DNA from: an uncultured Stenotrophomonas sp.
GTDB taxonomy: Bacteria > Pseudomonadota > Gammaproteobacteria > Xanthomonadales > Xanthomonadaceae
NCBI RefSeq assembly: GCF_945952405.1
Contig: NZ_CAMFIA010000006.1
Span: 184,605-248,604 of the forward strand
Length of the DNA stretch: 64,000 bases
Direction of reading: 5' to 3'
Shown: positions 51,625-60,741 of the stretch, one piece after another
How positions within the stretch are numbered: position 1 is the stretch's first letter
How the letters are laid out: each line of letters begins with the position of its first letter
Made by a program: the position numbers and the translations under genes
The notes under the pieces: generated by a model
The model's input: the letters and a program-made list of their open reading frames with translations, nothing else
Told to the model about the DNA's origin: nothing
Databases searched by the model: none

Positions 51625-53661
51625 TCATGCAGCGCGTACCGGCTCGTAGCCGTGCAGGTGCGCCTCGCTGCTGGCCCGGCCCTGGCTGAGCGAGCGCAGC
51701 GAAGTGGTATAGCCCACCAGCTGCGCCAGCGGCGCAAAGCCGCTGATCTCGGCCCGGCCCTGCTGGTCCTCGATGCAGGCGATGCGGCCGTGGCGCCGGT
51801 TGAGGTCGCCAACCACATCACCCACCGACGCCGACGGCGAATGCACCGTCACCGCCATCACCGGCTCCAGCAGCTGCGTACCGCCCTCGGCCAGGGCCGC
51901 CCTGATCGCCTCCGCACCGGCGCGATGGAACGCCATCTCCGACGAGTCCTTGGCGTGGGTCTGGCCATCGACCAGGCTGATCTCGATGCCGACCACCGGA
52001 TGCCCCTGCGGACCCTCCGACAGCGCAGCACGCACACCCTTCTCGACCGCGGCGATGAAGCCGCGTGGCACCGCGCCGCCGACGATGCGGTCATTGAACA
52101 CGACCTGGTCGTCCTCGCGCGGCGCCACATCCAGCACCACGTGCGCGAACTGCCCCTGGCCGCCGCTCTGCTTGACCACCCGGCCCACCACACTGGCCAC
52201 CGCGCGCATCGGCGTCTCCTGATAGGCCACGCGCGGTGCACCCACGCCTACCTCGACCTTCCATTCGCTGCGCAGGCGTTCGACCATCACCTCCAGGTGC
52301 AGCTCGCCCATGCCCCAGACCAGGGTTTCCGCCGTGTCGCGATCGGTCTCGACGCGGAATGACGGATCCTCCTGGGCCAGGCTGGCCAGCCCCTGCGCCA
52401 TGCGGATCAGGTCCGCCGCCCGCGCCGGCTCCAGCCGCCAGGCCAGCACCGGCGCCTGCGCCTGGATGCTTTCCAGGCGCAGCGGCAGCGCACGGCCACT
52501 CAGCGTTTCACCGCTGACCGCATCCTTCCAGCCCAGCACCGCGACGATGTCACCGGCCACGGCCTGCTCGATATCGTGGGTCTGGTCCGCCTGCACCCTG
52601 ACCAGGCGGCTGACGCGCCGTCCCTGCGGATGCTGCGAACTGGCCACGGCATCTCCAACCTTCAAGGTGCCCGAGTACAGCCGCACGAAGCTCAGCGCAC
52701 CGTGCTGCTGATGGGTGATCTTGAACAGCAGCCCTGCCAACGGACCGTCCGGGTCCGGCGCCAGCACTACATCACCCGCCTCGCCTTCCGCGGTCACCGC
52801 AGGCCGGTCCAGCGGCGAAGGCAGGTAATCGACCACCGCATCCAGCAGCGTTTCGATCCCCTTGTCCTTGAACGCAGCGCCCGCCAACACCGGCACGCCG
52901 GCGCCGGCCAGCGTCGCACGCCGGATCGCGGCCCGCAGCAGCTCCGCATCGATCACGCGCCCTTCCAGCCAGGCATCGGCCAACGCTTCATCGTGGTCGG
53001 CCACGGCCGCCACCAGCGCGTCACGTCGTCCCTGCCACTGGCTTCGCGCCGCGTCGTCCCACGCGGTGATGACCGCGGCCGCACCCTCCGGCCACTGCAG
53101 CACGCGCTCATCAACCAGATCAACCCAGCCACTGAAGTCGCTTTCGCTGCCCAGCGGCACGCCCAGCGCCCATGGCTGCGCCTGCAGCTTGTCCTGCAAC
53201 TGCTCCAGCACGCGCTCGAACGAGGCGCCTACGCGGTCCATCTTGTTGACGAAGGCGATCAGCGGCACGCGGTGCCGGCGTGCCTGGCGCCACACGGTTT
53301 CCGACTGCGGCTGCACGCCATCCACGGCCGAGAACACGGCCACCGCGCCATCGAGTACGCGCAGCGAGCGCTCGACCTCGATGGCGAAGTCGATGTGGCC
53401 CGGCGTATCGATCAGGGTCAGCCGATGCGGCGGCAGGCCGCGCGGCGCCCATTGCGCCTGTACCGCAGCCGCGCCGATGGTGATGCCACGTTCGCGCTCG
53501 ATCGCCGAGAAGTCGGTGGTCGCGTTGCCATCGTGCACTTCGCCGACGCGGTGGATCTCGCCGCTCTTCCACAGCAGGCGTTCGGTCAGCGTGGTCTTGC
53601 CGGCGTCGATGTGGGCAATGATGCCGAGGTTGCGACGGCGGGAAAGAACTTGGGTGTTCAT
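51625..53661 (-). CDS. fusA2: Elongation factor G paralog (EF-G2)
   Basis: This 678-residue translational GTPase starts [21 protein letters not shown]. The GTPase motifs are complete: AHIDAGKTT (G1), ERGITI (G2), DTPGHIDF (G3) and NKMD (G4). Domains II-V follow in EF-G order, with [13 protein letters not shown] and a C-terminal [22 protein letters not shown]. It is about 25 residues shorter than standard EF-G and diverged, as in EF-G2 proteins or ribosome-protection relatives. The long leader contains a promoter, two tiny ORFs, a terminator and SMAG repeats, suggesting conditional expression linked to translation. A canonical fusA is not in the window. Confidence 0.92.
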   Translation of the reverse strand: MNTQVLSRRRNLGIIAHIDAGKTTLTERLLWKSGEIHRVGEVHDGNATTDFSAIERERGITIGAAAVQAQWAPRGLPPHRLTLIDTPGHIDFAIEVERSLRVLDGAVAVFSAVDGVQPQSETVWRQARRHRVPLIAFVNKMDRVGASFERVLEQLQDKLQAQPWALGVPLGSESDFSGWVDLVDERVLQWPEGAAAVITAWDDAARSQWQGRRDALVAAVADHDEALADAWLEGRVIDAELLRAAIRRATLAGAGVPVLAGAAFKDKGIETLLDAVVDYLPSPLDRPAVTAEGEAGDVVLAPDPDGPLAGLLFKITHQQHGALSFVRLYSGTLKVGDAVASSQHPQGRRVSRLVRVQADQTHDIEQAVAGDIVAVLGWKDAVSGETLSGRALPLRLESIQAQAPVLAWRLEPARAADLIRMAQGLASLAQEDPSFRVETDRDTAETLVWGMGELHLEVMVERLRSEWKVEVGVGAPRVAYQETPMRAVASVVGRVVKQSGGQGQFAHVVLDVAPREDDQVVFNDRIVGGAVPRGFIAAVEKGVRAALSEGPQGHPVVGIEISLVDGQTHAKDSSEMAFHRAGAEAIRAALAEGGTQLLEPVMAVTVHSPSASVGDVVGDLNRRHGRIACIEDQQGRAEISGFAPLAQLVGYTTSLRSLSQGRASSEAHLHGYEPVRAA

Positions 53662-53724
53662 ATGAGTGTTCCTGCAAAGCCAACTCCAGGGGCCGCGTAC
53701 CCCGGTTGGCGACAGGGCACGCGG

Positions 53725-53754
53725 CTAGCGTTCGGTCTCGGCGATCTGGTGCAT
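53725..53754 (-). CDS. Nine-codon upstream ORF with an ideal ribosome site
   Basis: MHQIAETER is encoded 63 bp before fusA2. It has a perfect AAGGAGA site with a seven-base spacer, better than that of fusA2 itself (AGGAA). Between its stop and fusA2 the halves CCGCGT and ACGCGG could form a hairpin. Such tiny ORFs commonly serve as leader peptides for translation-dependent control. Translation is not proven. Confidence 0.5.
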   Translation of the reverse strand: MHQIAETER

Positions 53755-53792
53755 GGCACGTTCTCCTTGCGGTACCGGGCGGGGCCGGCTGG

Positions 53793-53859
53793 GTAGAGTC
53801 GACCGGCAGGGTCGACTGTTAGGCAGGGTCGACTGGGTAGGGTCGACTGTTAGTCGACC
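53793..53859. repeat. Clustered GTAG/GTCGAC repeats (SMAG-like)
   Basis: GTAGAGTCGACC, a four-base gap and GGGTCGACTGTT make one dyad. AGGGTCGACTG recurs three times in this stretch, ending GTTAGTCGACC. These are SMAG-type palindromic elements inserted in the fusA2 leader, between the terminator and the nine-codon ORF, so they would be part of a read-through mRNA. Confidence 0.7.
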
Positions 53860-53871
53860 AAACAAACCAAA

Positions 53872-53900
53872 AACGAAAAGAGCGCCCCGGAGGGCGCTCT
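53872..53900 (-). terminator. Intrinsic terminator inside the fusA2 leader
   Basis: On the minus strand AGAGCGCCC, the loop TCCG and GGGCGCTCT are followed by TTTCGTTTTT. It ends a transcript starting near 54014 after about 140 nt, more than 200 bp before fusA2. It is either an attenuator for fusA2 or the end of a stand-alone small RNA. Confidence 0.85.
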
Positions 53901-53924
53901 GTCGAAGGTCCAGCGATGGCCGCT

Positions 53925-54014
53925 TCAACGGCCTCGTGGGGCTCCAGGCAGACACGCCCGTTCCGCGCTTGCGCGGGTCAGGGTGAAAAACTTCAGGAGC
54001 GGCATCCGGTTCAT
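53925..54014 (-). CDS. Leaderless 29-residue leader peptide ORF upstream of fusA2
   Basis: The ORF begins MNRMPLLKFFTLTR and ends in a Pro/Gly/Arg-rich tail. Its ATG lies seven bases after a -10 hexamer, at the expected transcription start, so it would be read from a leaderless mRNA. A short stem CCGCGC-AA-GCGCGG lies within it, a second stem (GGCCG-CGGCC) spans its stop codon, and the terminator follows 25 bases later. This resembles an attenuator leader whose reading by ribosomes decides termination. Coding status is inferred from architecture only. Confidence 0.45.
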   Translation of the reverse strand: MNRMPLLKFFTLTRASAERACLPGAPRGR

Positions 54015-54021
54015 GGGGCGC

Positions 54022-54049
54022 ATTCTAGACCTGCCAATCTGGCGCGCAA
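54022..54049 (-). promoter_or_regulatory. Sigma-70 promoter of the fusA2 leader RNA
   Basis: On the minus strand TTGCGC (-35), a 16-bp spacer and TAGAAT (-10) form a good housekeeping promoter. The transcript would start at about 54014-54015, on or next to the ATG of the leader ORF. Confidence 0.7.
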
Positions 54050-54094
54050 GTGAATATTGAACACATGGATGGAACGATGAAGCCGACAAAGATC

Positions 54095-54133
54095 GGGGTC
54101 AGATCCCTTTGCCCACGGCAAAGGGCTCCGACC
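54095..54133. repeat. Hairpin repeat GGGTCAGATCCC type
   Basis: GGTCAGATCCCTTTGCC, three bases and GGCAAAGGGCTCCGACC form a near-perfect long stem just downstream of the exported-protein gene at 54145. From memory, similar GGGGTCAGA...TCTGACCCC elements are common between genes in this family. It may act as that gene's terminator. Confidence 0.6.
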
Positions 54134-54144
54134 GCTGCATGCCC

Positions 54145-54894
54145 TCAGTTGCACTCATGCAGCTTGCGGGCCTCGGCCACCGTCGCAGGCCGGTCATCCC
54201 CCATCGAGATCCAGCCCTTCAGTGACATCGCCGGATCCACCTGCGGCTGCCGCGGAGCGCCATGAATCACCACCTCGGTCCAGCTTCCCACCGGCGCCAG
54301 CTCGGCCAGTCGTGCCGCCTGATCGTCCTCAGTGCTGAACATGTCGCCCGGCTTCGCCGGCGTCGCGTTGTTCACGGTTTCGGTCTTGCGCACCCGGACC
54401 CGCAAAGCGCCATCGGCCAGGCGCTGGGTGGTCACCTCATGCCGTTCAACACCATAGGCCCAGCGGCTTTCCCCGGCACGTCGGGTTTCACTGCCATCGT
54501 CGGCCACCACCACCGCGTCGCCGGCCGCCTCGGCCACGGCCGCGAGCGAGCCCATCCCGGACAGCATTGCCTGGTAGGCGATCATCTGCCGCTGCTCGGT
54601 GGCCAACGCCACGTTACCCGCCTTGCCGGCAGGAATCTGCAGGTACACCGCCTCCCTGCACAGCATCAGCACCTGCTGGTCTTCCCAGCTGACCAGCATT
54701 TCCTCGTTGGCGAAGTAACGGGTTGATACCGGCACAACAGCAGCACCGTCCCGGTCGGAATGCCGGCTCTCGATCAGCGAGGCCTGGTCGGCCGCCTTGA
54801 CCAGGGATACCGAAGAGGTCGATGCCGCGTTGGCGGCACAGACGGAAGCGACCATGGCAGCCAGCAGCACGCCACGCGAAACGGTACGGATCAT
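54145..54894 (-). CDS. Exported protein of unknown function
   Basis: This 249-residue protein has a clear signal peptide (RGVLLAAMVASVCAANA) and no membrane segment thereafter. It contains WEDQQVLMLCREAVYLQIP, VERHEVTTQRLADGALRVRVRKTE, and ends EARKLHECN with two cysteines that could form a disulfide. No catalytic motif is recognisable. It is a single gene, oriented like fusA2 but separated from it by the promoter and terminator described above. The 54895-55191 gap to the next gene shows nothing I can name. Confidence 0.75.
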   Translation of the reverse strand: MIRTVSRGVLLAAMVASVCAANAASTSSVSLVKAADQASLIESRHSDRDGAAVVPVSTRYFANEEMLVSWEDQQVLMLCREAVYLQIPAGKAGNVALATEQRQMIAYQAMLSGMGSLAAVAEAAGDAVVVADDGSETRRAGESRWAYGVERHEVTTQRLADGALRVRVRKTETVNNATPAKPGDMFSTEDDQAARLAELAPVGSWTEVVIHGAPRQPQVDPAMSLKGWISMGDDRPATVAEARKLHECN

Positions 54895-55191
54895 TGCATC
54901 AGTCCATTGAAGAAAGCCAAACCGGCATAGTGTCTCATGCCTCTATGCCCAAGGCGCCATGTGGGGCATCAGGCGGTGCGGCATTTGCGTCTTGCGCAAA
55001 CGATTGCCGCGATACGGACCGGGCCGCCAATCGCCCCTGCCGCGGAGCGCGGCGCTTGGGTACGCACCTGCTCCACGTTACCTGGTGCTTGACGACCGGC
55101 ACGCGCGGCCTCAAGCCCACCTTTCCGTTGTTGACCTAAAGAACGAGGATGCCGCGCCGCTACCGGTATGCCTCCGTATTTGCGATACATC

Positions 55192-56163
55192 ATGGACGAT
55201 TCAAACCCCTTCCTACTTCCCCAGCACTCCTTGCGCTACCGCGTGCAGCGCTTCATTGCAAAAGGCCGCCTACCCCGCCTCTACCCTTGGCTGATCATCC
55301 TGGCCGCCATCGCGCTCGGCGCGGCCTATCTGATCCGGTTTCACAGCCATCCGCTCGGAGACCCGGACTCGTGGGGACAGTTCGGCGATTTCCTCGGGGG
55401 GCTGCTCAATCCGCTGGTGGGCATCGTCACCGTCCTCATGGTTCTGGAGACGCTTCGAATCACGCGAAGAGAGGCGGCGGACACCCGGGCCGCACTGGAA
55501 CACCAACGCCTGGAGATGCACGAACAAACGCGGCACGCCTCGGACCAGGCTGAAAGCGCAGCAGGTCAGCTGCAAGCTGTGCAGACCCAGCTTGCCGAAG
55601 CGCGAGCACGAGAAGCCCTGGCATATCTTGAGAAACACCTGGACGCTCTGGTCCTGGAGCTCGACCGGTCAATGCAGACGTCCATCGCGCGGCAATTGCA
55701 GTATCGCAAAGACGCTTCAGCCTCTACATACTTCAATTCAATGACCCGAAAGGCCGAAGTACTGTCGAAGCTCGACCGTGCCGCCGTAGCAGGAGCACGA
55801 GGGACTACCTCAAATTCGGCCAATCTCACCACCGATCGGGCCGATCAGAGCGAGAAATTCAACATAGAGCTGGAAAAATGGCGATCCGAGTTCGGGCACG
55901 CCATCGAGCTCGTAACGGATATTGCCACCTATTGTGATCTCTACGCCGTGGGCGCTGGCGCCTCCGCCATAAGCCTGTATCACTATAGGCACCGAGCCCA
56001 TCCGGTGGCTGACGCACTACAGGTGCTCGGCCTGATCGATGAGTCAACCGGCAAAAGCCTGGCTCCCGGCCCTGTCCCCAAACCCGCTCAGCCGGATTCG
56101 ACTTCATCCCGGGAAGGCGCCGCCACCAACGATACGAGCGAGGCGCAAGGAGTGACCAGATAG
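55192..56163 (+). CDS. Putative phage abortive infection membrane protein (putAbiC-like)
   Basis: ATG at 55192 gives 323 residues; ATG at 55168 is possible. Neither has a ribosome site. Two membrane helices (about 27-45 and 67-90) enclose WGQFGDFLGGLLNPLVGI, very like the WGxFGDxxGGxLNP signature of putative abortive infection (AbiC-like) proteins. A long coiled coil (about 95-150) and a helical cytoplasmic domain follow. Such proteins are thought to kill or arrest phage-infected cells by acting on the membrane; no partner gene is nearby. The region is visibly richer in A/T than its neighbours, suggesting recent transfer. Confidence 0.75.
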   Translation: MDDSNPFLLPQHSLRYRVQRFIAKGRLPRLYPWLIILAAIALGAAYLIRFHSHPLGDPDSWGQFGDFLGGLLNPLVGIVTVLMVLETLRITRREAADTRAALEHQRLEMHEQTRHASDQAESAAGQLQAVQTQLAEARAREALAYLEKHLDALVLELDRSMQTSIARQLQYRKDASASTYFNSMTRKAEVLSKLDRAAVAGARGTTSNSANLTTDRADQSEKFNIELEKWRSEFGHAIELVTDIATYCDLYAVGAGASAISLYHYRHRAHPVADALQVLGLIDESTGKSLAPGPVPKPAQPDSTSSREGAATNDTSEAQGVTR

Positions 56164-56349
56164 CATCGACGCCGCCTCCGCGCGGGGCGAGACCGCCCCC
56201 TGCTGCACATGCAAAGGGCCAAAATCTAGTTCACGTCGATATCTGCGCCAGGACAGCTGGTGTTTCTCATTGCAGCCCTTCCGTTGGCGAGGGGCCACGT
56301 CAACCCTGCAGACATCCAATTGGGCGGAGCCTCCAACAGACTAGTGTGA

Positions 56350-57111
56350 TCAGGTCACCACCACCAACGGCACACCGCGCCGCGGATGCTGCAGCACCAC
56401 CACATCCTGCTGGTAGACCCGCTGCAGATTGCCTTCAGTCAGCACCTGCAGCGGCGTGCCATCGGCGGCCACCCTGCCCTGCTCCAGCAGCACGATGCGG
56501 TCGGCATAGCCGGCGGCCAGGTTGAGGTCATGGAGTACTACGATCACGCAGGCACCGGCCTCGGCACAGGCGCGCACGCTGCGCAGCGTGCGCTCCTGGT
56601 GGCGCAGGTCCAGGGCCGCGGTCGGCTCGTCCAGCAACAGCAGCGGCGTGTCCTGTGCGAGCACGCGCGCGAACGTGGTCCGGGCTGATTCGCCGCCCGA
56701 CAGCTGCTGCACTTCGCGCAGGCGCAACGCCTGCAGCTCGGCAGCATCGATCGAGGCTTCCACGCGCGCATCATCCACGACCGGGTCCGGCGGATGCGGC
56801 AGGCGCCCCATCGCCACCACTTCCTCCACGCTGAAGGCAAAGCGCACCCCATGCTCCTGCGGCATCACCGCGCGCTCGCGTGCCAGCGGGCCCGCCTTGA
56901 AACCCGCCAGCGGCCTGCCCAGCAGGCTCACCTCGCCGGCATCGGCACGCAGATCCCCGGCCGCCACGGCCAGCAGTGTGGACTTGCCCGCGCCATTCGG
57001 ACCCACCAGTGCGGTCACCGTACCCGGCTCGAATGCCAACGAGATGCCATGCAGGATCTCGCGCTGCTGGCGCCGCACCACCACCTCGTGAAGCCTCAAC
57101 AGCACGCTCAT
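56350..57111 (-). CDS. hmuV: Heme ABC transporter ATP-binding protein HmuV
   Basis: This 253-residue ABC ATPase has Walker A GPNGAGKST near 37, Q-loop MPQEHGVRF, signature LSGGESART near 137 and Walker B LLLLDEPTAALD near 158, followed by the His switch VVLHDLN. The sequence type and position after hmuT-hmuU mark it as the energy-coupling subunit for heme import across the inner membrane. Its start overlaps the permease stop by four bases. It is the last gene of the operon. Confidence 0.93.
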   Translation of the reverse strand: MSVLLRLHEVVVRRQQREILHGISLAFEPGTVTALVGPNGAGKSTLLAVAAGDLRADAGEVSLLGRPLAGFKAGPLARERAVMPQEHGVRFAFSVEEVVAMGRLPHPPDPVVDDARVEASIDAAELQALRLREVQQLSGGESARTTFARVLAQDTPLLLLDEPTAALDLRHQERTLRSVRACAEAGACVIVVLHDLNLAAGYADRIVLLEQGRVAADGTPLQVLTEGNLQRVYQQDVVVLQHPRRGVPLVVVT

Positions 57112-58151
57112 GACGCCGCCTTGCGGCGCTGCTGCAGCACCAGCCAGAGGAAGAACGGCGCGCCCAGCGCCGCCGAGAACAGCCCCAGCGGAATCTCCGC
57201 CGGCGGATCCAGCGTGCGTGCGGCCGTGTCGGCAACCACGATCAGCAGCGCGCCAAGCACGCCGGACATCGGCAGCAACCAGCGATGGCCTGGGCCGACC
57301 AGCATCCGTGCCACGTGTGGCACCACCAGGCCAACGAAGCTGATCGAGCCGGCAAAGGCCACCGCTGCGCCCACCAGCAGCGCACTGAAGGCCACCAGGC
57401 GCCGGCGCGTGCGGGTCACGTCCAGCCCGAGATGCTGCGCCTGACGCTCACCGAGGGCCAGCATGTCCAGCGGCGTGGCCAGCCGCTGCAGGGCCAGCAC
57501 ACCGATCGCGAACAGCGGCACCACGGCCGCCACGTCGGCCCAGTTGGCACGCGCCAGCGAGCCCATCTGCCAGAACACCAGTGACTGCAGCTCGCTTTCA
57601 CTGGCGATGTAGGTCAGGAAGCCGATCAGCGCCGAGCAGAACGCCGCCATCGCGATGCCGACCAGCAGCAGGGTGGCGTTGCCGGTGCCCTTGCCGGGAC
57701 GGGCCAGCGCATAGGTCAGGCCGATCGCCAGCGCGCCGCCTGCGAAGGCCGCCACCGGCACCAGCCAGCCCGCGGCTCCGGCAGCACCGAGCACAATGGC
57801 CGCCACCGCGCCCAGCGCTGCGCCCTGGCTGACGCCGACAATGCCCGGATCGGCCAGCGGGTTGCCGAACAGCCCTTGCAGGCTGGCACCGGCCATCGCC
57901 AGTGCTGCCCCCACCATTGCTCCGAGCAGGGCGCGCGGAATGCGCAGCTGCCAGACCACCGCCAGGTCACGGCTGCTGACCGCCTGCGGATCGAGCAGGC
58001 CCAGCTTCACCGCCAGCGCCTGCATCACCTCCAGGGGCGGCAGCCGCAGCGGCCCCACCGCAAACGACGCCAGCACCGCCCCCAGCAGTGCCAGCAACGC
58101 CACCATCAACATCACCCGCCCGCGACGGCGGCGCCGATCCGCCGGACTCAT
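57108..58151 (-). CDS. hmuU: Heme ABC transporter permease HmuU
   Basis: ATG at 58151 overlaps the hmuT stop by four bases; the product is 347 residues with about nine or ten membrane helices. FecCD-family motifs are present: RIPRALLGAMVGAALAMAGAS, GLFGNPLADPGIVGVSQGAAL, and FVGLVVPHVARMLVGPGHRWLLP near the end. It forms the dimeric inner-membrane channel for heme with HmuV. Confidence 0.93.
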   Translation of the reverse strand: MSPADRRRRRGRVMLMVALLALLGAVLASFAVGPLRLPPLEVMQALAVKLGLLDPQAVSSRDLAVVWQLRIPRALLGAMVGAALAMAGASLQGLFGNPLADPGIVGVSQGAALGAVAAIVLGAAGAAGWLVPVAAFAGGALAIGLTYALARPGKGTGNATLLLVGIAMAAFCSALIGFLTYIASESELQSLVFWQMGSLARANWADVAAVVPLFAIGVLALQRLATPLDMLALGERQAQHLGLDVTRTRRRLVAFSALLVGAAVAFAGSISFVGLVVPHVARMLVGPGHRWLLPMSGVLGALLIVVADTAARTLDPPAEIPLGLFSAALGAPFFLWLVLQQRRKAAS

Positions 58152-59191
58152 GCCTTCGGCAACGCCGCCAGTGCCTTGGCCAGCGCCAGTGCACCCGCAC
58201 CGGAGCCGACGCTGGTGTACTTCAGCTGCACATCCGGCATCACCCAGACCCGGTTGGCCAGGCCGGCCGGGGTCTGCTTCAGCGTCGGATACGCCTTCCA
58301 CAGGCCTTCGGCACCGCCGAACAGCTGCAGGTCATGCTCGGTCACCAGGATCACGTCGGGAGCGGCGGCCACCACACCTTCATTGCTCAGCTGCGAGTAG
58401 TTCTTCACTCCCGCTTCGGTGCCGATGTTGACGCCGCCGGCCAGCGCGATCAGCTGCGCGGACGCACTGTCGGCACCTGCCACAGTCGGTGAGCCACCGG
58501 CGCCGGTGGCCGAGACGTGAATCACTCGTGGCGCATGACCCAGGCCCTTGCCAAGCGCTGCAGCCTCATCGAGCTGACGCTGCACCTGCGAGGCAAGCGC
58601 CTGCCCTGCCTCGGCCAGCCCTAGCGCGGCGGCCACCTTGCGCACCTTGTCCGGTGCCGGTTGCAGGTCGTCGATGACCACCGCCGGCTCGCCGACTTCG
58701 CGCAGCTTCTTGGCCAACTCGGTATGGCGGCGCAGGCTGTTGCCGAGGAACAGCGAACCCTTCAGGCTCAGCACGCCCTCTACGCCGGTGGTGCGGTTGA
58801 ACAGGAACTGATGCGGTGCCGCCAGCCCCGCCTGGGTGGTGGTGTTGGTCGGCGCAGCGAATACCTGCCCGCCCAGGCCAAGCGCTTCGATCACCGCGAT
58901 CACATCGTCACCGCCGGCAATGATGCGGCTGGTGTCGGTCACCTCGACGTCGGCACCGTCATCGGAGTGCACCTTGGCGGGGAGCGCCGCCTTCTGATCG
59001 CGCGCCACCGGCATCTCGGCACCGGCCACGCGCTGCCAGCCTTCCGGCAGTGCGGTTCCGGCGGCGGGCGCAGACGCTGCCGCGGCCGGCTTGGCCGGGT
59101 CCGAAGGCGCCGACGAACCGCCGCAGGCGGCCAGCACCAGCGAAACAGCCAGGGGAAGTGCGCACAGGCGCAGACGGGATGCGATGTTCAT
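58148..59191 (-). CDS. hmuT: Heme-binding periplasmic lipoprotein HmuT
   Basis: This 347-residue substrate-binding protein has a lipobox LAAC with Cys near 23 and an Ala/Pro-rich linker. The FecB/HmuT-type class III fold follows: TSRIIAGGDDVIAVIEALG, GVEGVLSLKGSLFLG, GVNIGTEAGVKNYSQLSNEGVVAAAPDV split across residues 250-280. The linker is unusually long and basic residues are few. It delivers heme to HmuUV. The gene follows the beta-propeller gene by 51 bp. Confidence 0.9.
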   Translation of the reverse strand: MNIASRLRLCALPLAVSLVLAACGGSSAPSDPAKPAAAASAPAAGTALPEGWQRVAGAEMPVARDQKAALPAKVHSDDGADVEVTDTSRIIAGGDDVIAVIEALGLGGQVFAAPTNTTTQAGLAAPHQFLFNRTTGVEGVLSLKGSLFLGNSLRRHTELAKKLREVGEPAVVIDDLQPAPDKVRKVAAALGLAEAGQALASQVQRQLDEAAALGKGLGHAPRVIHVSATGAGGSPTVAGADSASAQLIALAGGVNIGTEAGVKNYSQLSNEGVVAAAPDVILVTEHDLQLFGGAEGLWKAYPTLKQTPAGLANRVWVMPDVQLKYTSVGSGAGALALAKALAALPKA

Positions 59192-59242
59192 GGACGTTCT
59201 CCTTGCTGGCCGGGCAGCGCAGCCGCCGCCCGGCCGGATGGC

Positions 59243-60619
59243 TTACTGCTTCGGGGTGATCCGGGTGATGCGGTCACCCTTCGGATCTTCGGCACCACGC
59301 GACTTGTTGACCGCGAACACATTGCCCTTGCCGTCGGCGCGGACATGGTTGGGCAGCGTGCCGCCATCGAGGTTGGCGACCACCTTGCCGTCGCCATTGA
59401 CCACGGTGACGGTGCCGGCACCGCGGTTGCTCACATAGGCCAGGCCGGACGCATCATCGAAGGCCACGTTCAGTGCGCCTGCGCCGACCGCCACGTCATG
59501 CAGCACCTTGCCGGCCGCCACATCAACGATCAGCAGGTTGTCGGTGCCCTGCGAGGCCACGTACAGGCGATTGCGCGCCGCGTCGAACGCCACGCCGGAA
59601 GCGCTGATCGAATTGCCCAGGTCGATGACCTTGTCGACCTTGCCGCTGGCCACGTCGATCACCGCGGCCTCCGGCGTGCCGATGCTGACCGTGAACAGTT
59701 TGCCGCCCTTCTCGTCCAGCACCAGGCTCATCGGGGTGAACTTGCCGTCATCCACGCCGGATTCCAGCGTCACCGCCGGCAGTTCCTTGAAGGTCTTCGC
59801 GTCGAACACCGACAGGTGATCTTCCCCCGTCGCCGAGGCGAACACCTTGCCGCGGGTGCCATCGACCACCACATCGCGCGCGTGCGGCACCGCATCGACC
59901 GGGAACTGGTGGACCAGCGACAGATCCTTCTGGCGGTACACAGCCAAGCTGTTCTGGCGGGTATTGGTCACCCAGACATTGCCGTTGGCATCGTCCACGC
60001 CCACGCCGTAGACCGCGTACACCGCGCCGTTGCTGCTGCCCGGCACCTGTGCGGGGGTGATCGCCTTGGTCACCTTCAGCGTTTTCGGGTCCAGCTTCAG
60101 CAGCTGCGACTGGGTGACCGGCGGACGGCCCACCGCCGAGGTCACGAACACCGCGTTGCTGGCAGCACTGTAGGCGGACTGGTACAAGCCCGGCACCAGC
60201 CGGTTGGACTGGGTCGCGAAGCCGGCCTGGCCGGACAGCGGCAGCTGCGGCGAAACACGCAGCTTCAGCACCGTGGCCGCGGCCGGCTGGCTGGCGCGCA
60301 CGACCACCGGGTGGGTGCCCGGCACGGCATCGGCCGGGATGCTCAGCTGGGTCTTGAAGTTGCCATCGGCATCGACCACCAGCGGCTGCGTGGTAAGCAC
60401 GCTGTCGCCGCGCAGCAGGCTGACCTTCTGGCCAGGCACGAAACCGCGACCGATCACGTCGGCCGTGCTGCCGGGAACCACGTTCTCACCGCGTGAGACA
60501 ACCTCACCCTTGAACGTGGCATTGGCCGGCTGGTCGAACACCGGCTGCGCGCTGGCGGTGACCGCCAGCAACAGCCCAGCGGCCAGGGAAGTGAGACGGA
60601 AGGACGGACGGAACGACAT
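59243..60619 (-). CDS. Exported YVTN/YncE-type beta-propeller protein
   Basis: ATG at 60619, with AAGGAG upstream, gives 458 residues. A signal peptide (LTSLAAGLLLAVTASAQ) precedes an N-terminal beta domain of about 120 residues. Seven or so propeller blades follow, with repeats such as NGNVWVTNTRQNSLAVY, RNRLYVASQGTDNLLIVDV and GLAYVSNRGAGTVTVVN. E. coli YncE, of similar fold, is iron-regulated. Here the gene sits between an esterase and hmuT in an operon with a Fur-like site, so a role in iron or heme handling in the periplasm is likely. Confidence 0.85.
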   Translation of the reverse strand: MSFRPSFRLTSLAAGLLLAVTASAQPVFDQPANATFKGEVVSRGENVVPGSTADVIGRGFVPGQKVSLLRGDSVLTTQPLVVDADGNFKTQLSIPADAVPGTHPVVVRASQPAAATVLKLRVSPQLPLSGQAGFATQSNRLVPGLYQSAYSAASNAVFVTSAVGRPPVTQSQLLKLDPKTLKVTKAITPAQVPGSSNGAVYAVYGVGVDDANGNVWVTNTRQNSLAVYRQKDLSLVHQFPVDAVPHARDVVVDGTRGKVFASATGEDHLSVFDAKTFKELPAVTLESGVDDGKFTPMSLVLDEKGGKLFTVSIGTPEAAVIDVASGKVDKVIDLGNSISASGVAFDAARNRLYVASQGTDNLLIVDVAAGKVLHDVAVGAGALNVAFDDASGLAYVSNRGAGTVTVVNGDGKVVANLDGGTLPNHVRADGKGNVFAVNKSRGAEDPKGDRITRITPKQ

Positions 60620-60741
60620 GGCAGGCTCCTTGCACACGTAGGCCGCGCCAGCGGGCGCGGGATTCATCGGTTGCCTGGGCCGCTGCACATCGGCAGTCAC
60701 GCCTGGGTAGTGGGGTCGCACGCAGTTGCGTGCGAAGGGAT

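Noticed and set aside
52310-53796. Large plus-strand frames opposite fusA2
   Set aside because: They are shadow frames of a strongly conserved GTPase gene on the minus strand.
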